Positions 11,461-24,302 of a stretch of 64,000 nt of DNA are shown here, piece by piece. The translations under genes were made by a program, and so were the position numbers. The DNA is from Gentiana macrophylla (lineage: Eukaryota; Streptophyta; Magnoliopsida; Gentianales; Gentianaceae), in the NCBI GenBank assembly GCA_026214975.1, contig JAOBSW010000432.1:49867-113866 (forward strand), given 5' to 3'. Below the pieces are notes generated by a model. The model was not told the DNA's origin, did no database searches, and saw nothing but the letters and a program-made list of their open reading frames with translations. How positions within the stretch are numbered: position 1 is the first letter of the stretch; every line of letters begins with the position of its first letter.

Positions 11461-13822
11461 TGATGAGCTAAAAATTCACCCACTAAAAATACATTTATAA
11501 AGACTCGCATAAAAATCGTGGGTAAACTAACTCTCTAAGCTGGCGAGTACTGTGTCGATTGTTAGGATAGCTCTGAGTACGAGGTCGTCCCAAGAGAAAT
11601 GTGGTTGTGAGTACCAAAGCGAACGTGGTTCTTAGTCTAGGCGATCAAAGTTTTAGGTGGAGTTTTTATACTAATGCGAAAAATAAATTTTAACTAACGA
11701 GATTAACTAGGTGATTAAAAAGTATAGCGAGCCATGATCCAGCAAGTTATCTCTCCACGGGAAAACTTGATAAGGAGTGTGTTTTATCTCGATTCGATTC
11801 ATATGACATTCACGGGTGTCAACTTTTTATTCTTGCGTTAAAATCTGAACAGCTCTCACTTAACCCCCACACTAGGTTTATTAACCCTCCCTTTAGAGAG
11901 CTAACTCGCCCAGCATGGTTGACCAGAATAAAAAGCCGTTGAAAAACCTCACGAAACATAATTTTAATGTGTCACTTAGGTTGCCAATCTAACGATTAAG
12001 ACTATGGTTTAGTGATTCTAAAACATGTTTCATTCATCTCAGAAAGATAAGAATCTCACATAGGCATAGTCGGATCATGTCACTCGGGTTGTCAATCGAC
12101 AATCAAGACTATGATTAGTGATACTCGGATCCCACATCTCACGCGCAAAATACATTTATAAGCTCAATATAACAATGAACAAGGTTGTCAATCTCGTTCA
12201 AGGTTATCAAAATGATCAAAACAGTTTAAAACATGAGTTTATCATAAAAGCGTTTAATTAAGCACAACACCACTCCCATCTCGTCTCCGAGGGTTGATTT
12301 TACCCGTTTTCACATATTTCGGCTATGAAAAGTTTAGCTATCCATATAAGCGGATTACGTCAACATGTCATGGATTAAATGGCGGAAATTTTACATAATA
12401 TACATCAATTATGGCGAATTCTATTAAAACCAAATTAAAACCGAAATCCAATCATTTGTCAGATTCTCCTATATATGGATTCTACTACAGATACATATAT
12501 ATATATATATATGACGAGAATGGAAGAAACAAGAAACAACAAGAAATAAATAGCTAGATATAAATATAACAATAATGAAAGAAAATAAAAGCAAACTTAC
12601 TATTATAATGGTGATATCAAAAGCTTGATATTACAACTATTTTAGCAACACCGAACTTCTGATAATTCCCCGAGCATTAAAGACGATACTAATATTACTA
12701 AATTTATTTCGGCATAAGGCCTTATTTACAACCTAAAAACTAAAGAAAATAAGAAGGATAGATATATATATATATATATATAGTGTATATATATATAAAT
12801 GGTACACTCCTCCTCTGCTCGCTGAATGATCATATATATAGGAAAAGTTCAAGGGCCGGCCTAGACCGGGTAAGGGCCGGTCTAGACCGGGTGCAATGAT
12901 TACATTCATCCCCCCTAATTTATATTTTTCGGATAAAAATTATATATTTTGGAATAAAACTTCTAAAATTCATATCTTGAGTTGTAGACCTCCAAAAATT
13001 GCAAACGAAATGCCAAAATTACGGTCTCGAGAAACTCTACAACTTTCATGAAGGACTCTTCTTCAGAAAACGTCTTCTTGAGTACCTCGTGTTCCTCCGA
13101 ACGTTTTTCGATATTTTTACGAAATTGAATCAATTAGCCACTTGACTACCATTTGAGTTGTAAAAGTCCGATTGACTTGATTCAAAATCCATTGGAAAGC
13201 TTTCTTGAAGATATACAACTTTTATGAAGGAAACTTCTTCAGAAAATGTCGTTTTGATGAGCCATTCGTATTACGAAGATATTTCGGGATTTCTACTAAT
13301 CCGAATTGATTAGTCAATTGACCATAACTTGAGTTGTAGAACTCCAATTGATGTGATTCAAAGTGCGTTGGAAAGCTTATGTGAAGATCTACAACTTTCA
13401 TTAAGAAGTCATCCCCTGAAAATGCCTCTAAGCTGGGTCAAATCTCCGTCGAAACAGGTTTTGGTTTTAAGTATGTAAGATAATTTGATCCATTTGAACT
13501 CGTAAGCTTGTGGCATCTTCTTCTAATCCTCTAAACACATCTTTTAGACTCAAAACATGTCGTTACGTGGAATCTTGGTCAATGTATAATCTCGCAAAGA
13601 ACCACCAAAATACCAAACGTAAACCGACACGACACTCCGGTTACTAAACCGGTACAAAAACTAGTAAAAACACGATAAAAATACGATATTTTATATAATA
13701 GTTACTACTTATATATTTTTATGAAACTTAGGAATTAAAGACTCGAAATGATACAAAATTGCTCAAAATGATATCGAACGGGTGAAAAGTTATAAAAATA
13801 ATCGTGAATTTTTCCGTTATCA
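11461..13822 (-). mobile_element. B left (3') LTR
   Basis: The LTR ends TCCGTTATCA against the purine-tract complement CAACCCCACTTAGC. It contains a (TA)n tract at 12489-12512, a second at 12760-12800, and the paired palindromic units GGCCGGCCTAGACCGG and GGCCGGTCTAGACCGG within 12853-12891. The differences from the right copy are mostly short indels. Confidence 0.9.
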
Positions 13823-15639
13823 CAACCCCACTTAGCTTTTGGTCGTCCTCGAACAAAACAAGCGATAAAACAAAATGAATGAGGAAAAATTCATGAAGAT
13901 AAGATATTAATGACAATCGAGATGATGCAACCATTGAATCATAACTACACGTTAACCGCAATATAAATGTATAGCAGAGTATGTGTGACAAGCCTTTTCA
14001 ATTTCCACTATCCTCTCTTGAATAAATCAAGCAAACGCACAAATATCCATTCAGACAGTCCTAATAAATTTCCTAGGTATAGCGAAGAATGATTCCACAC
14101 AAAGTTCTCCGTGTACTTATTAGGATAATCCCTAAAACATATCATTCGGTTTATCTATGGGGATAGTCGGAAGATAATTAAGTTGTAAACCAACTTTCCA
14201 CATTGTCATTTGCCAATTTTTAAATTTAACTTAATTTCACATGTGTATCCTATGCCCTCATTCCAGCAATAGGATGTTTCGTGATAACACCCTAGCTGGA
14301 CTACTATCATCAGGCAGTCGGGAGCTTTTAAACCTCATAGTGATATAGGACGTTTCGTGATAACGCCCTACTGCACTCAAATCATTGGTAGCTACAACCG
14401 ACATATATATAGTTTATCTTATTTTGACATTCTTTCTATCACATTCAAACCTTCAGATATTCACAGTACATGTTCTGGAAGTTAGGTACTAAGTTACTAC
14501 TATCTCTAGGATAAACCACTAGAAGAATCTTGAATGGATACTGATTTAAAATTTTCGCTTCAATATCAAAGGCTTACGTGAAGGAATTCATGTTATACAA
14601 ATAAATTTCGGTTAAAATGCACTTACGGTTCACATTGGTTATACATATCCAAATTGATCATTACATCTTTAAATTCATGAAATATATACCTTATCTGATT
14701 ATTTTAATCAACTCATTCATGCTCGAAAAATCAAAAACTAAGGGTTAAAACACTTATCGCCATTTCTAACCAACCATACTCTACCCCACTTACGATTTTA
14801 CATTATTCTCAGAGTGTACATGAGATAGAGAGGAAGACTTAGCTTATAATCCAGTGAGAAAGGTGCTATCAAATCCCGTGAATGACCATGAGAAAACACG
14901 ATCCGAATCCCTATATCAAAATCAAAACAAAGCAAACACGGGACATGGTCCTCGTGCCAAAGTATGTAATAGGGATATGGGAATAATAAGAAAATGGCCT
15001 GTTACATTCGTAAAACTCGATAGCATATCACATAATAGCTTTAGATGGAAAAATAACCTTAACGGGTAAAACACAGAACATCTAAGCATATACGTATTAT
15101 AGAAAGTATCACAAGAGCATATATCACAGTCAAGTCAGCTATTCTTAGTTTCATTTTTATTACACACAGTTTTATTATGGTGGGAATATTCACCACTATA
15201 CTACAACGACCATAAATTTGAAACAGACTAGATCATAAAATGAAATGTGTGAAAGAGTATTAAGTCTTTTATACCCAGATCCTCAAGGATTCAATAACCT
15301 GAGTCCAAGAAATGATACATTTGAATTTTTATCTTTTTTCTCCATCGGGATTTTCGGATAACCACCTAATCATTCCCTCTTAATGAAATTCAAACATTCA
15401 TCCTGAGACTTGGTTGTACTTTGTGTTTATCTTTCATACTGATTCTACATTTCATTAAGACTAGTCATATCCAAATTATCATTAGTATTATTATTAACGG
15501 GCTGCCTCCGGTAGCGCTTTTGTTTAACGTCGTTTGCTCGACTAAATTAGTATTTACAAGTTATCAACCAAAATCGAACTTAAGAAGATCAATAGCTTAA
15601 GAAAAATTAACAATGCGAGAACCAAAGAAATTAAATTGT
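13823..15639 (-). mobile_element. B internal region between gag-like ORF and polypurine tract
   Basis: No RT, integrase or RNase H motif is visible in any frame. The first 60 bases beside the LTR (ACCCCACTTAGCTTTTGGTC and onward) parallel the same position in N1 (CCCCACTTAGACTTTGATC), so the two share a 3' end. The segment 15040-15100 with ACACAGAACATCTAAGC resembles repeats in element C. Confidence 0.55.
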
Positions 15640-16536
15640 CTAAAGCAACGCACCTCGTTTGGCTCTCGATGCCATCTCCCCAAGCCGGTAAAATCTTCTT
15701 TTATCGATTCGTCGAACCATCTTCTTTGCTATTCCATAAAGTTCAATCACCAGGGGGTACACAGACTGGTCCGCATAAAATTTATCCACACAAAGTGGAC
15801 GAATGTAGTAATCCGGGACCGATATATCAGCTATTACCAACTCTCCCAGTGGCTTTACTAAAGATGGCCAATCAATCTCTCGCTCCTCTAACTCTGTCAT
15901 CTCCAAATCTTGCACTTTTTCTTCGCGAACTGAATTATCAACCTCATTCTCATCCTGAACTTTTTCAGTGATAACATTTTCATCCCTAACCACCTCTATT
16001 GCACTCGTCTCTGCCTCTTTCACATACCTCACTAATTCAATCAATTGCCCCACCTTGTCTTGAAGATTTCTTATAGCGGAGTCAGTACTTACCTTGAACT
16101 CCTGCATGTCCAACAATCGCTCTTCCAGGCTCTGGTTCAATCGTTCTAGTAGCTCCATTTGACAATCTGTGAAGTCTTCTTGTGGCATGGGGGAAAACTG
16201 ATCATATTGACTTTGATTCATCGGAGGTGAGTAGTAGTCTTCTTGCCATTCCAGACACTGATCAGATGGCAGAATATGGTTGAAGCTATCAACGTGTTGA
16301 GTATGAACATTGTAATCCTGATAAGCATTAGGGTTCGGGTAACCCTCGTAATATGGTGGCTCATTACTCGAATAACCATAATTCTGGTCCTGGTATGCAT
16401 TTGGGCAATTATAGGACCGAGAACCCCTGGTTATTCTCGCCGTTGATACCGAGGCTCGAGACATGAATCGTTGTTGATAAGGTTGGTAGGGGTATTGTTG
16501 TTCGGATGAGTAGTGTTGATTGAAAAATTCATCCAT
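15640..16536 (-). CDS. B gag-like protein, 298 residues
   Basis: This is the longest intact reading frame of the Gypsy-like elements. Residues 1-125 are rich in Gln, Asn, Tyr and Pro (YPYQPYQQRF, YYEGYPNPNAYQ). Residues 126-175 are predicted helical, with a block ending in RNLQDKVGQLIELV. Order and wording resemble the C-terminal part of Athila-type Gag, where a YNP/YPN-rich linker precedes 'SLRNLE-QVGQL'. An acidic stretch (175-220) and a basic tail (KKMVRRIDKRRFYRLGE) follow. There is no zinc knuckle. The frame starts 357 bp from the PBS-side LTR edge. It would supply coat function or nothing at all; that part is inference. Confidence 0.6.
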   Translation of the reverse strand: MDEFFNQHYSSEQQYPYQPYQQRFMSRASVSTARITRGSRSYNCPNAYQDQNYGYSSNEPPYYEGYPNPNAYQDYNVHTQHVDSFNHILPSDQCLEWQEDYYSPPMNQSQYDQFSPMPQEDFTDCQMELLERLNQSLEERLLDMQEFKVSTDSAIRNLQDKVGQLIELVRYVKEAETSAIEVVRDENVITEKVQDENEVDNSVREEKVQDLEMTELEEREIDWPSLVKPLGELVIADISVPDYYIRPLCVDKFYADQSVYPLVIELYGIAKKMVRRIDKRRFYRLGEMASRAKRGALL

Positions 16537-16892
16537 TTAAACTCAAAGCGCAAGATCTCGTAAAATAACAAGAAAACAATAAACTTTTTTTTTTTTTTTT
16601 TTTTTAAAATTTTTTTACTTTTTTAAACACACGATATTTAGACCCCTCAAAAAGTTATGGTAGCCGAAGGCCCTAATCCCGATTTTAGCCGGACTTACAA
16701 GATATCACCTCCGAAGAGGCTAAGTACCAAAGTCGTATTCAAACCGAGTTCGAGACAATATCACTTCAAAGATCCATAGCTCTTATCGACATCTAAATAA
16801 AACAAAGAAAATAAAAACCTAGGCCTAAGCCTTCGGTTCACTTACAAGATATCACAACAATATCACACATTTCCCGGCAACGGCGCCAATTT
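16537..16892 (-). promoter_or_regulatory. B leader with primer-binding site
   Basis: The 356 bp between the LTR and the gag-like ORF hold the PBS-like 18-mer (complement of 16871-16888), separated from the LTR by four bases. A 19-base T run lies at 16587-16605. No other structure is evident. Confidence 0.6.
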
Positions 16893-19260
16893 TGATGAGC
16901 TAAAAATTCACCCACTAAAAATACATTTATAAAGACTCATAAAAATCAGGTAAACTAACTCTCTACTGGCAGAGTACTGTGTCGATTGTTAGGATAGCTA
17001 CGAGAGTACGAGGTCGTCCCCAAGAGAAATGTGGTTGTGAGTACCAAAGCGAACGTGGTTCTTAGTAAAGCGATCAAAGTTTTAGGTGGAGTTTTTATAC
17101 TAATGCGAAAAATAAATTTTAACTAACGAGATTAACTAGGTGATTAAAAAGTATAGCCGAGCCATGATCCAACAAAGTTATCTCTCCACAGGAAAAACTT
17201 GATAAGGAGTGTGTTTTATCTCGATTCGATTCATATGACATTCACGGGTGTCAACTTTTTATTCTTGCGTTAAAATCGAAGCAGCTCTCACTTAACCCCC
17301 ACACTAGGTTTATTAACCCTCCCTTTAGAGAGCTAACTCGCCCAGCATGGTTGACCAGAATAAAAAGCCGTTGAAAAACCTCACAGAAACATAATTTTAA
17401 TGTGTCACTTAGGTTGCCAATCTAACGATTAAGACTATGGTTTAGTGATTCTAAAACATGTTTCATTCATCTCGTAAAGATAAGAATCTCACATAGGCAT
17501 AGTCCGGATCATCACTCGGGTTGTCAATCGACAATCAAGACTATGATTAGTGATACTCAGATCCCACATCTCACCGCAAAATACATTTATAAGCTCAATA
17601 TAACAATGAACAAGGTTGTCAATCTCGTTCAAGGTTATCAAAATGATCAAAACAGGTTTAAAACATGAGTTTATCATAAAAGCGTTTAATTAAGCACAAC
17701 ACCACTCCCATCTCGTCTCCCGAGGGTTGATTTTACCCGTTTTCACATATTTCGGCTATGAAAAGTTTAGCTATCCATATAAACGGATTCATCAACATGT
17801 CATGGATTAAATGGCGGGAAATTTTACATAATAGCCTTACATCAATTATATATGAATTCTATTAAAACCAAATTAAAACCGAAATCCAATCATTTGTCAG
17901 ATTCTCCTATATATGGATTCTACTACAGATACATATATATATATATATATATGACGAGAATGGAAGAAACAAGAAACAACAAGAAATAAATAGCTAGATA
18001 TAAATATAACAATAATGAAAGAAAATAAAAGCAAACTTACTATTATAATGGTGATATCAAAAGCTTGATATTACAACTATTTTAAGCAACACCGAACTTC
18101 GATAATTCCCGAGCATTAAAGACGATACTAATATTACTAAATTTATTTCGCATAAGGCCTTATTTACAACCTAAAAACTAAAGAAAATAAGAAGGATAGA
18201 TATATATATATATAGTGTATATATATATAAATGGTACACTCCTCCTCCTGCTCATTTGAATGATCATATATATAGGAAAAGTTCAAGGGCCGGCCTAGAC
18301 CGGGTAAGGGCCGGTCTAGACCGGGTGCAATGATTACATTCATCCCCCCTAATTTATATTTTTCGGATAAAAATTATATATTTTGGAATAAAACTTCTAA
18401 AATTCATATCTTGAGTTGTAGACCTCCAAAAATTGCAAACGAAATGCCAAAATTACGGTCTCGAGAAACTCTACAACTTTCATGAAGGACTCTTCTTCAG
18501 AAAACGTCTTCTTGAGTACCTCGTGTTCCTCCGAACGTTTTTCGATATTTTTACGAAATTGAATCAATTAGCCACTTGACTACCATTTGAGTTGTAAAAG
18601 TCCGATTGACTTGATTCAAAATCCATTGGAAAGATTTCTTGAAGATATACAACTTTTATGAAGGAAACTTCTTCAGAAAATGTCGTTTTGATGAGCCATT
18701 CGTATTACGAAGATATTTCGGGATTTCTACTAATCCGAATTGATTAGTCAATTGACCATAACTTGAGTTGTAGAACTCCAATTGACGTGATTCAAAGTGC
18801 GTTGGAAAGCTTATGTGAAGATCTACAACTTTCATTAAGAAGTCATCCCCTGAAAATGCCTCTAAGCTGGGTCAAATCTCCGTCGAAACAGGTTTTGGTT
18901 TTAAGTATGTAAGATAATTTGATCCATTTGAACTCGTAAGCTTGTGGCATCTTCTTCTAATCCTCTAAACACATCTTTTAGACTCAAAACATGTCGTTAC
19001 GTGGAATCTTGGTCAATGTATAATCCTGCAAAGAACCACCAAAATACCAAACGTAAATCCGACACGACACTCCGGTTACTAAACCGGTACAAAAACTAGT
19101 AAAAACACGATAAAAATACGATATTTTATATAATAGTTACTACTTATATATTTTTATGAAACTTAGGAATTAAAGACTCGAAATGATACAAAATTGCTCA
19201 AAATGATATCAGAAACGGGGTGAAAAGTTATAAAAATAACTGTGAATTTTTCCGTTATCA
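16893..19260 (-). mobile_element. B right (5') LTR
   Basis: This copy begins TGATGAGCTAAAAATTC four bases after the PBS and ends TCCGTTATCA before the CCTAC duplication. Palindromic units lie at 18288-18326. About 30 differences from the left copy were counted by eye, with few clean transitions. Confidence 0.9.
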
Positions 19261-19265
19261 CCTAC

Positions 19266-20318
19266 CAAGATGATAAATTCTATTAAGTTAACTTAACCAT
19301 AAAGACGTGGCTATTTAACGGATAAAAACAGGGCTCGGTCGACCGAATAGGTGGGCTCGGTCGACCGAGTGAACTCATTCGGTCACCCGAATAAATTTCG
19401 TCCCCAGATTACATCCCTGAACATATCTCTCAGCGTTTCATCATACGTAAGCAGATTAAACGATGAATTGCACGCGATACTCATATAAACTAACATAGAT
19501 ACGCATTAATTAAATCAAGTAGATTCATGAATAAATACTAAGTGTATGACGTAGGTTATGGGATCCTTATAGACAAGGTATCGCCACCTTCCCAACGTCA
19601 TAGCCTAGATCTACATCATCTAGCTATGATTAACTAATTCAAACGATAAAGCATAATTGGGAGGGATTAATTACTGAAAATAAAAACAACAGAAAATTAA
19701 AGGCTTACATATTTGTAGCCATAATAAACTGCTGGACAGCTACATTGTAACGTACCAAAGCTATGAATGTAATTGATAAAAAGGTATATGTTGGTGTGTT
19801 TTACAATTCTCGTAGCTGCTTGCTTATATAGAGGTTTTTGCCGACTTAGGGTGGTTCTAGAAGGTAAACACGACAAAAGCCCTAAACCGCCCCGAAGCTG
19901 ACACTCGGTCAACCGAAAGATGACACTTGGTCGACCGAAGCTATAGGCTCGGTCGACCGAACCTAACATTTGCACACGTTAATCGTTTTTCTCGTCTATC
20001 TTGCTCCCCACTCCACGCTTGCGTGTTGATCTGATTAATCTTTCATTTAATGCTCCAATTTTCTTCCTCTATTATCTTGAGATTTCTCGATTGCGTGATA
20101 TTTATCTTCCCGATTTGTCGTGATCTACAAAATCAGCATTTATCGCACAATAAATCGGCTTTTAATAATGAAAACGGCTAAATACCAAATATCATATTAA
20201 TAATCACTTAACATTAAATAATAAATATAAACATGTGATTTAATATGGAATATATATTATTAATCTCGATTTAAGGTCAACGTTGATGACTTTTACAGGT
20301 ATAATTTGACCGTCATCA
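19266..20318 (-). mobile_element. N1 left LTR, second part
   Basis: The LTR continues after B from CAAGATGATAAATTC and ends CGTCATCA. It contains GGTCGACC palindromes at 19334-19369 and 19904-19962. An 89-residue open frame shared by both LTR copies covers the second cluster, but has no recognisable domain. Confidence 0.85.
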
Positions 20319-23300
20319 ACTACCCCCCACTTAGACTTTGATCGTCCCGAACAAAGCATCAATAAGTCATTCCCCAAGACAACATTTTCTATTGTCAAAT
20401 CATACTTACACAAGAAACTCAAGTCAACTCATAATAGTCATGCTCATAAGATATCCATTATTCACTACTGACTATGAATCGAAGTGATGTGTGCATGTGC
20501 ATTTAGTTTTATATATTCGTGGCAAGATCAGAGTTTATGCTAACTTCGTAATCTCAACCTACCAACCTCAAAGATTCATACTTCTTATGCCTCGCAATGG
20601 TTAGAGCACTAGAGCAATAAGCAAGAGCGTATCTATAGGGATTTTGGACTTGGAGACCGAGTACTACTCAAAGCCTCTTAAAAGTTGAATTTCTTCAATT
20701 CTTCATATTTTTCAAATACTATCAATCTCAAGGAAGAAAACTTTTAGAGTATCCCCTATCTTAGATCATGTACAAGATCGAATATTACCACAAGCGCGGG
20801 GCTACTTTGGTAATGTTACTACAAGCCCAGTTGTTTTAACGCATTGTCATACACAGGTACGTCTCAAGCTTATTACTCCGCTTTTGTTGGCAAGAATATC
20901 AGAATACATCAGCAGATAGATATTGACACTAAGTTTACATAACCAATCATCTATACAATGTACACATAATTTCTTCAGTTATTATGATTTGCGCGGTATA
21001 CTCGATTCACTGATTGAGTAATTTGAATAATAAATAACTACTACTTAAAAGCGGGCATGAATATCCTTAAATTTACTTAACATAAGTATAAAATGATCAC
21101 GTACTCATGAAACTTGGTTCCTTTCCATTCAATTCTTAGCTAGGAACTCACAATTCTAAGGGTACGAGATACCTAATATGGTATTTATTCAATTTTTTCA
21201 ATTTTGTACCGTTTCATTCAATTTTCCATTATAACATAACATGGCTAAGTCTCCTACCCCCACTTAAACATGGCATTGTCCTCTAATGACAAAAATAAAT
21301 GAGAAGTTAAGAAGAAGACTTAGCTCTGAAACGGCTCTCAAGTAAAAGCGGAACATCGGAGTAAATTTCAAAGACGTTGTGGAGAAGCAAGCTTAAAAAA
21401 CTGTATATGGTGACAAACTCCACGAAACCGTAAAATATCATGCCTTTGGAAGTTATAAAATAATGTGGCGATAATGAGGTATAAATACCTAAAAGCAGCT
21501 TTTAAGCCACTTTATTTTATACGACCAATGACAAGAAAAATACTAAATAGAAAGAAAAATAAACAAGCAACGAAAGATGGTGGTCTTCATCTACAACCTC
21601 CACCGCTTAAATATTCTTAAAACCGGGTGGAGAAGACAAAGATCAATAAGCATAACCCCATGTGGGAAAACACGAGGTGGACTGCTCACTATGTATTCAT
21701 TCCAGTATAAAAGAGAAACATGGTAAGGTATAACAGATGCAATGCGACCTATTGACTAAAGATAAAATAAAAAACTTAACGCATAAACTTCTCGCTTGCA
21801 TTGGATATCAACAACTTAGAGAGATGTAGTTACTCCTCGAAATTACTAATAACCCAATGATCACGTAAAAATCATAACCGTCATCAACAGGGTCGTATCG
21901 GTGTGATAGTTCAGAACAAAACTTATCATCTAGAAATGCCGGAATAGGCGTAAAAGATGTGAAATTTAAAACTTCCGGTAGAAAGATAAGTTGTACTTTG
22001 ATCGAACCAAAAACTCTTTGAAATCTAGCTAGGGGCAGAGCTACACTTCCCCCAACTAGGATCATGAAAATCAAAATGATAAAAGATAATCATTAAAGCT
22101 TAGCAATATTTCAAATTCCGCAACACATAGGTATTGTGTAAACATATGGAGGTTGAGAGTATGATGGGTTCAGAAAAAGAGACACATAAGGTTGGGAAGA
22201 AAAGATAAAGGGTGGGTAAGAAATTGTGTTTTTGGGTGGGCTGAAAATGGTTAAGGCATTGAGATTGGGTGGGAGAGTGAAACGGATGGAAAGAAAGAGA
22301 GGCGATGAAAGAATGGTTAGAAATGTGAACTGTTGGGGCAGATTGGTGAGAGGATCGAAAAGTTTGAAGGTGAAAAAGTGTAAAGGGAAAGATAAGGATA
22401 GTTGCAGAATGAATTGCACACCACTTTGTATTTTCACTTGGATCACCATTCTTAAAGGTTTTGGAAGTTGACCAAAATTGTTCTTGTTCACACCAATCAT
22501 TCTCTGTTACATTTTCAATACTTCTCAAGCTCTCTTAATGCTTCCATCTTAAAGTTGATTGCTAAATTTCCTTTTATTTAGCAATTTCTCGACTCTCCTA
22601 CTGAACTCTATTTCACGTGGCCTATATTGAGTAAAAAAGTTTTGCACATCCTTAGCCCAATGGCCATCGGAACACGGCAAAATAAAAAACCTCAACATAT
22701 TTCACGTTACTCTTATTTGACTCAAAGAAAACAAAACCTAAAATCCTTAAAAGAAATCCTAGGGTTTTTAAAGAAGTAGTTACGAGTTTAAAGCCCTCAC
22801 TCGACTTTCCAAAAGTATCCTTGTCGGTTATTATTCTTGGATCGCTTGGACTTTGACCCTTCAAGGCACTATAAGAGGTGGGCTTGTTGCTTTTATGGAT
22901 TAATACCCTTCCCTTGGTTGTGAGACCTAGGAAACGATATTTATCCATACCATTTATCCAAAGCTCTTACCTCGGCTCGTTTTAGGGATTAGTGAATTCT
23001 AAGAAACTCGGTTAAAATTACGGTTTTGGCCTTGACAATAAGAAACAACGAATCAAAGTACTCGAATAAGGTCGGTTATGTAGGCAAGCCTATGCCGTCT
23101 TATTCGTTGGAACATATGTGATGATTCAGGCCAATCCGTCAAGATAAGCCCCGTTTAGCCCGAAGGCTTATCGGCTATGCTAAGTCTTATCGAATCGCTG
23201 AACGCATATCACACGCGGAGGGAGTCGATTGAGCGAAGCTCGGTTGAACTCGCCCAGCCATGGTTAAACCATTTCCGAACCTATGTACAAAGATTCTTCG

Positions 23301-24302
23301 ATTTCTAAATTGTCACCCAAAGCGTAATATCGTTTCTGTTTAAGGTGGGTTCACCGAGAAGCCATCACCATAAACATCAACGAAAGCAAAAGATGGTGTT
23401 CTCTCAAAACTCAACGTCTTCTTTAGATTGCGAATGCTTAAACTACACAGTTTGTTGCTCCCATGGCCAGTAGAAGCAATTTCATGCATAGGACCATGAG
23501 ATTTTAATAGAACTACGAGGAACTCTTTATTCACTGCTTCCTTCAACTACTACATGTTTCCTTACACCCTCTAGATGAGACAGATTTGGGGCGAACCTTC
23601 CACACTAATAAAATTATTCTTACAAACCAACTCCGGGCTAAGATTCTTAGTAAGGTTCATGTATAGGCTAGCTAACTTATGCTCAAAAACCAAAAGGTAG
23701 TAAAACATAAAAAAAGGTAGTACCTTGCCTTCAACATTGTACCACGAAGAATTTAAGCCTTAAAAAAAAAAAATTCTTTTTCTTGTCGGAGCCATCTTGG
23801 TGCTTCAAAGCGTTGCTTCCATCGCTTTTCCCATCTTAGATTCGTAATTCGCATGTTCTTTGGGTTATTTTCGAGCGCCTTGAAAAATTATTGACTTGGA
23901 TTATTGCTTCCCTGGTTTACGCAAGCGTAAGAAAAACAAAAACAAGCAGACCGTAGATCGATTTTAACATGGTTTCCCATGTCGCTATCGACTCCACGGA
24001 TTAAACATCTGAGGATAAGCAGACACGCCGAAATCCGCACTCGAAAAACACAAATCGAAACCGTGTAAAAGCGAGCAGGACAAAACAAAATATTATAAGT
24101 GCTCGGTCGACCAAATGAGGTCTCGGTTGACCGAATAATAATAATTTTTTATTATTTTTTTTTTGGAATTTTTTGACATGAAGTGCATAAACTGAGAGGA
24201 CTCAAAGCGTAAAAGCAGACTCTAAAACAGAAAACTCGACATGAATAAAAATTATTTATATATAAAATTGACCGTTGGTTCCCCGCAACGGCGCCAAAAA
24301 CT
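20319..24302 (-). mobile_element. N1 internal region, no coding domain found
   Basis: Only short open stretches occur and none shows gag, protease, RT or integrase motifs. The left end is the polypurine tract; the right end is the PBS. A block at about 22628-22740 (GAGTAAAAAAGTTTTGCACAT and onward) is repeated in element C at 33838-33950, showing common descent. A purine-rich patch lies at 22180-22400. Another pair of GGTCGACC-like palindromes is at 24101-24136. AACTCGCCCAGC at 23250 also recurs in the B LTR. Confidence 0.6.

Larger units (their letters stand above)
11461..19260 (-). mobile_element. Element B: non-autonomous Gypsy-like LTR element, complete
   Basis: The termini are TGATGAGC and GTTATCA, flanked by CCTAC at 11456-11460 and 19261-19265. 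The LTRs are 2362 bp (11461-13822) and 2368 bp (16893-19260). The internal region of 3070 bp holds one gag-like ORF only. The PBS TGGCGCCGTTGCCGGGAA is the complement of 16871-16888 and the polypurine tract is the complement of 13823-13836. It inserted into the left LTR of N1, so it is younger than N1. Gag without pol fits the TR-GAG/LARD class. Confidence 0.9.

Noticed and set aside
15636..15971. A 111-residue + strand frame
   Set aside because: It is the complement of the B gag-like ORF, which has the better composition and the element's strand.
19334..19962. Regular GGTCGACC repeats considered as a CRISPR-like or satellite array
   Set aside because: There are few units, irregular spacing and location inside plant LTRs; no repeat-spacer structure.
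19697..19975. An 89-92 residue frame present identically in both N1 LTRs
   Set aside because: Identity follows from LTR duplication. It crosses the palindromes and has no recognisable domain, so it is not called as a gene.
22100..22528. Two overlapping minus-strand frames of 129 and 142 residues
   Set aside because: Both are driven by a purine-rich patch in N1; the two frames are open together and neither shows a domain.
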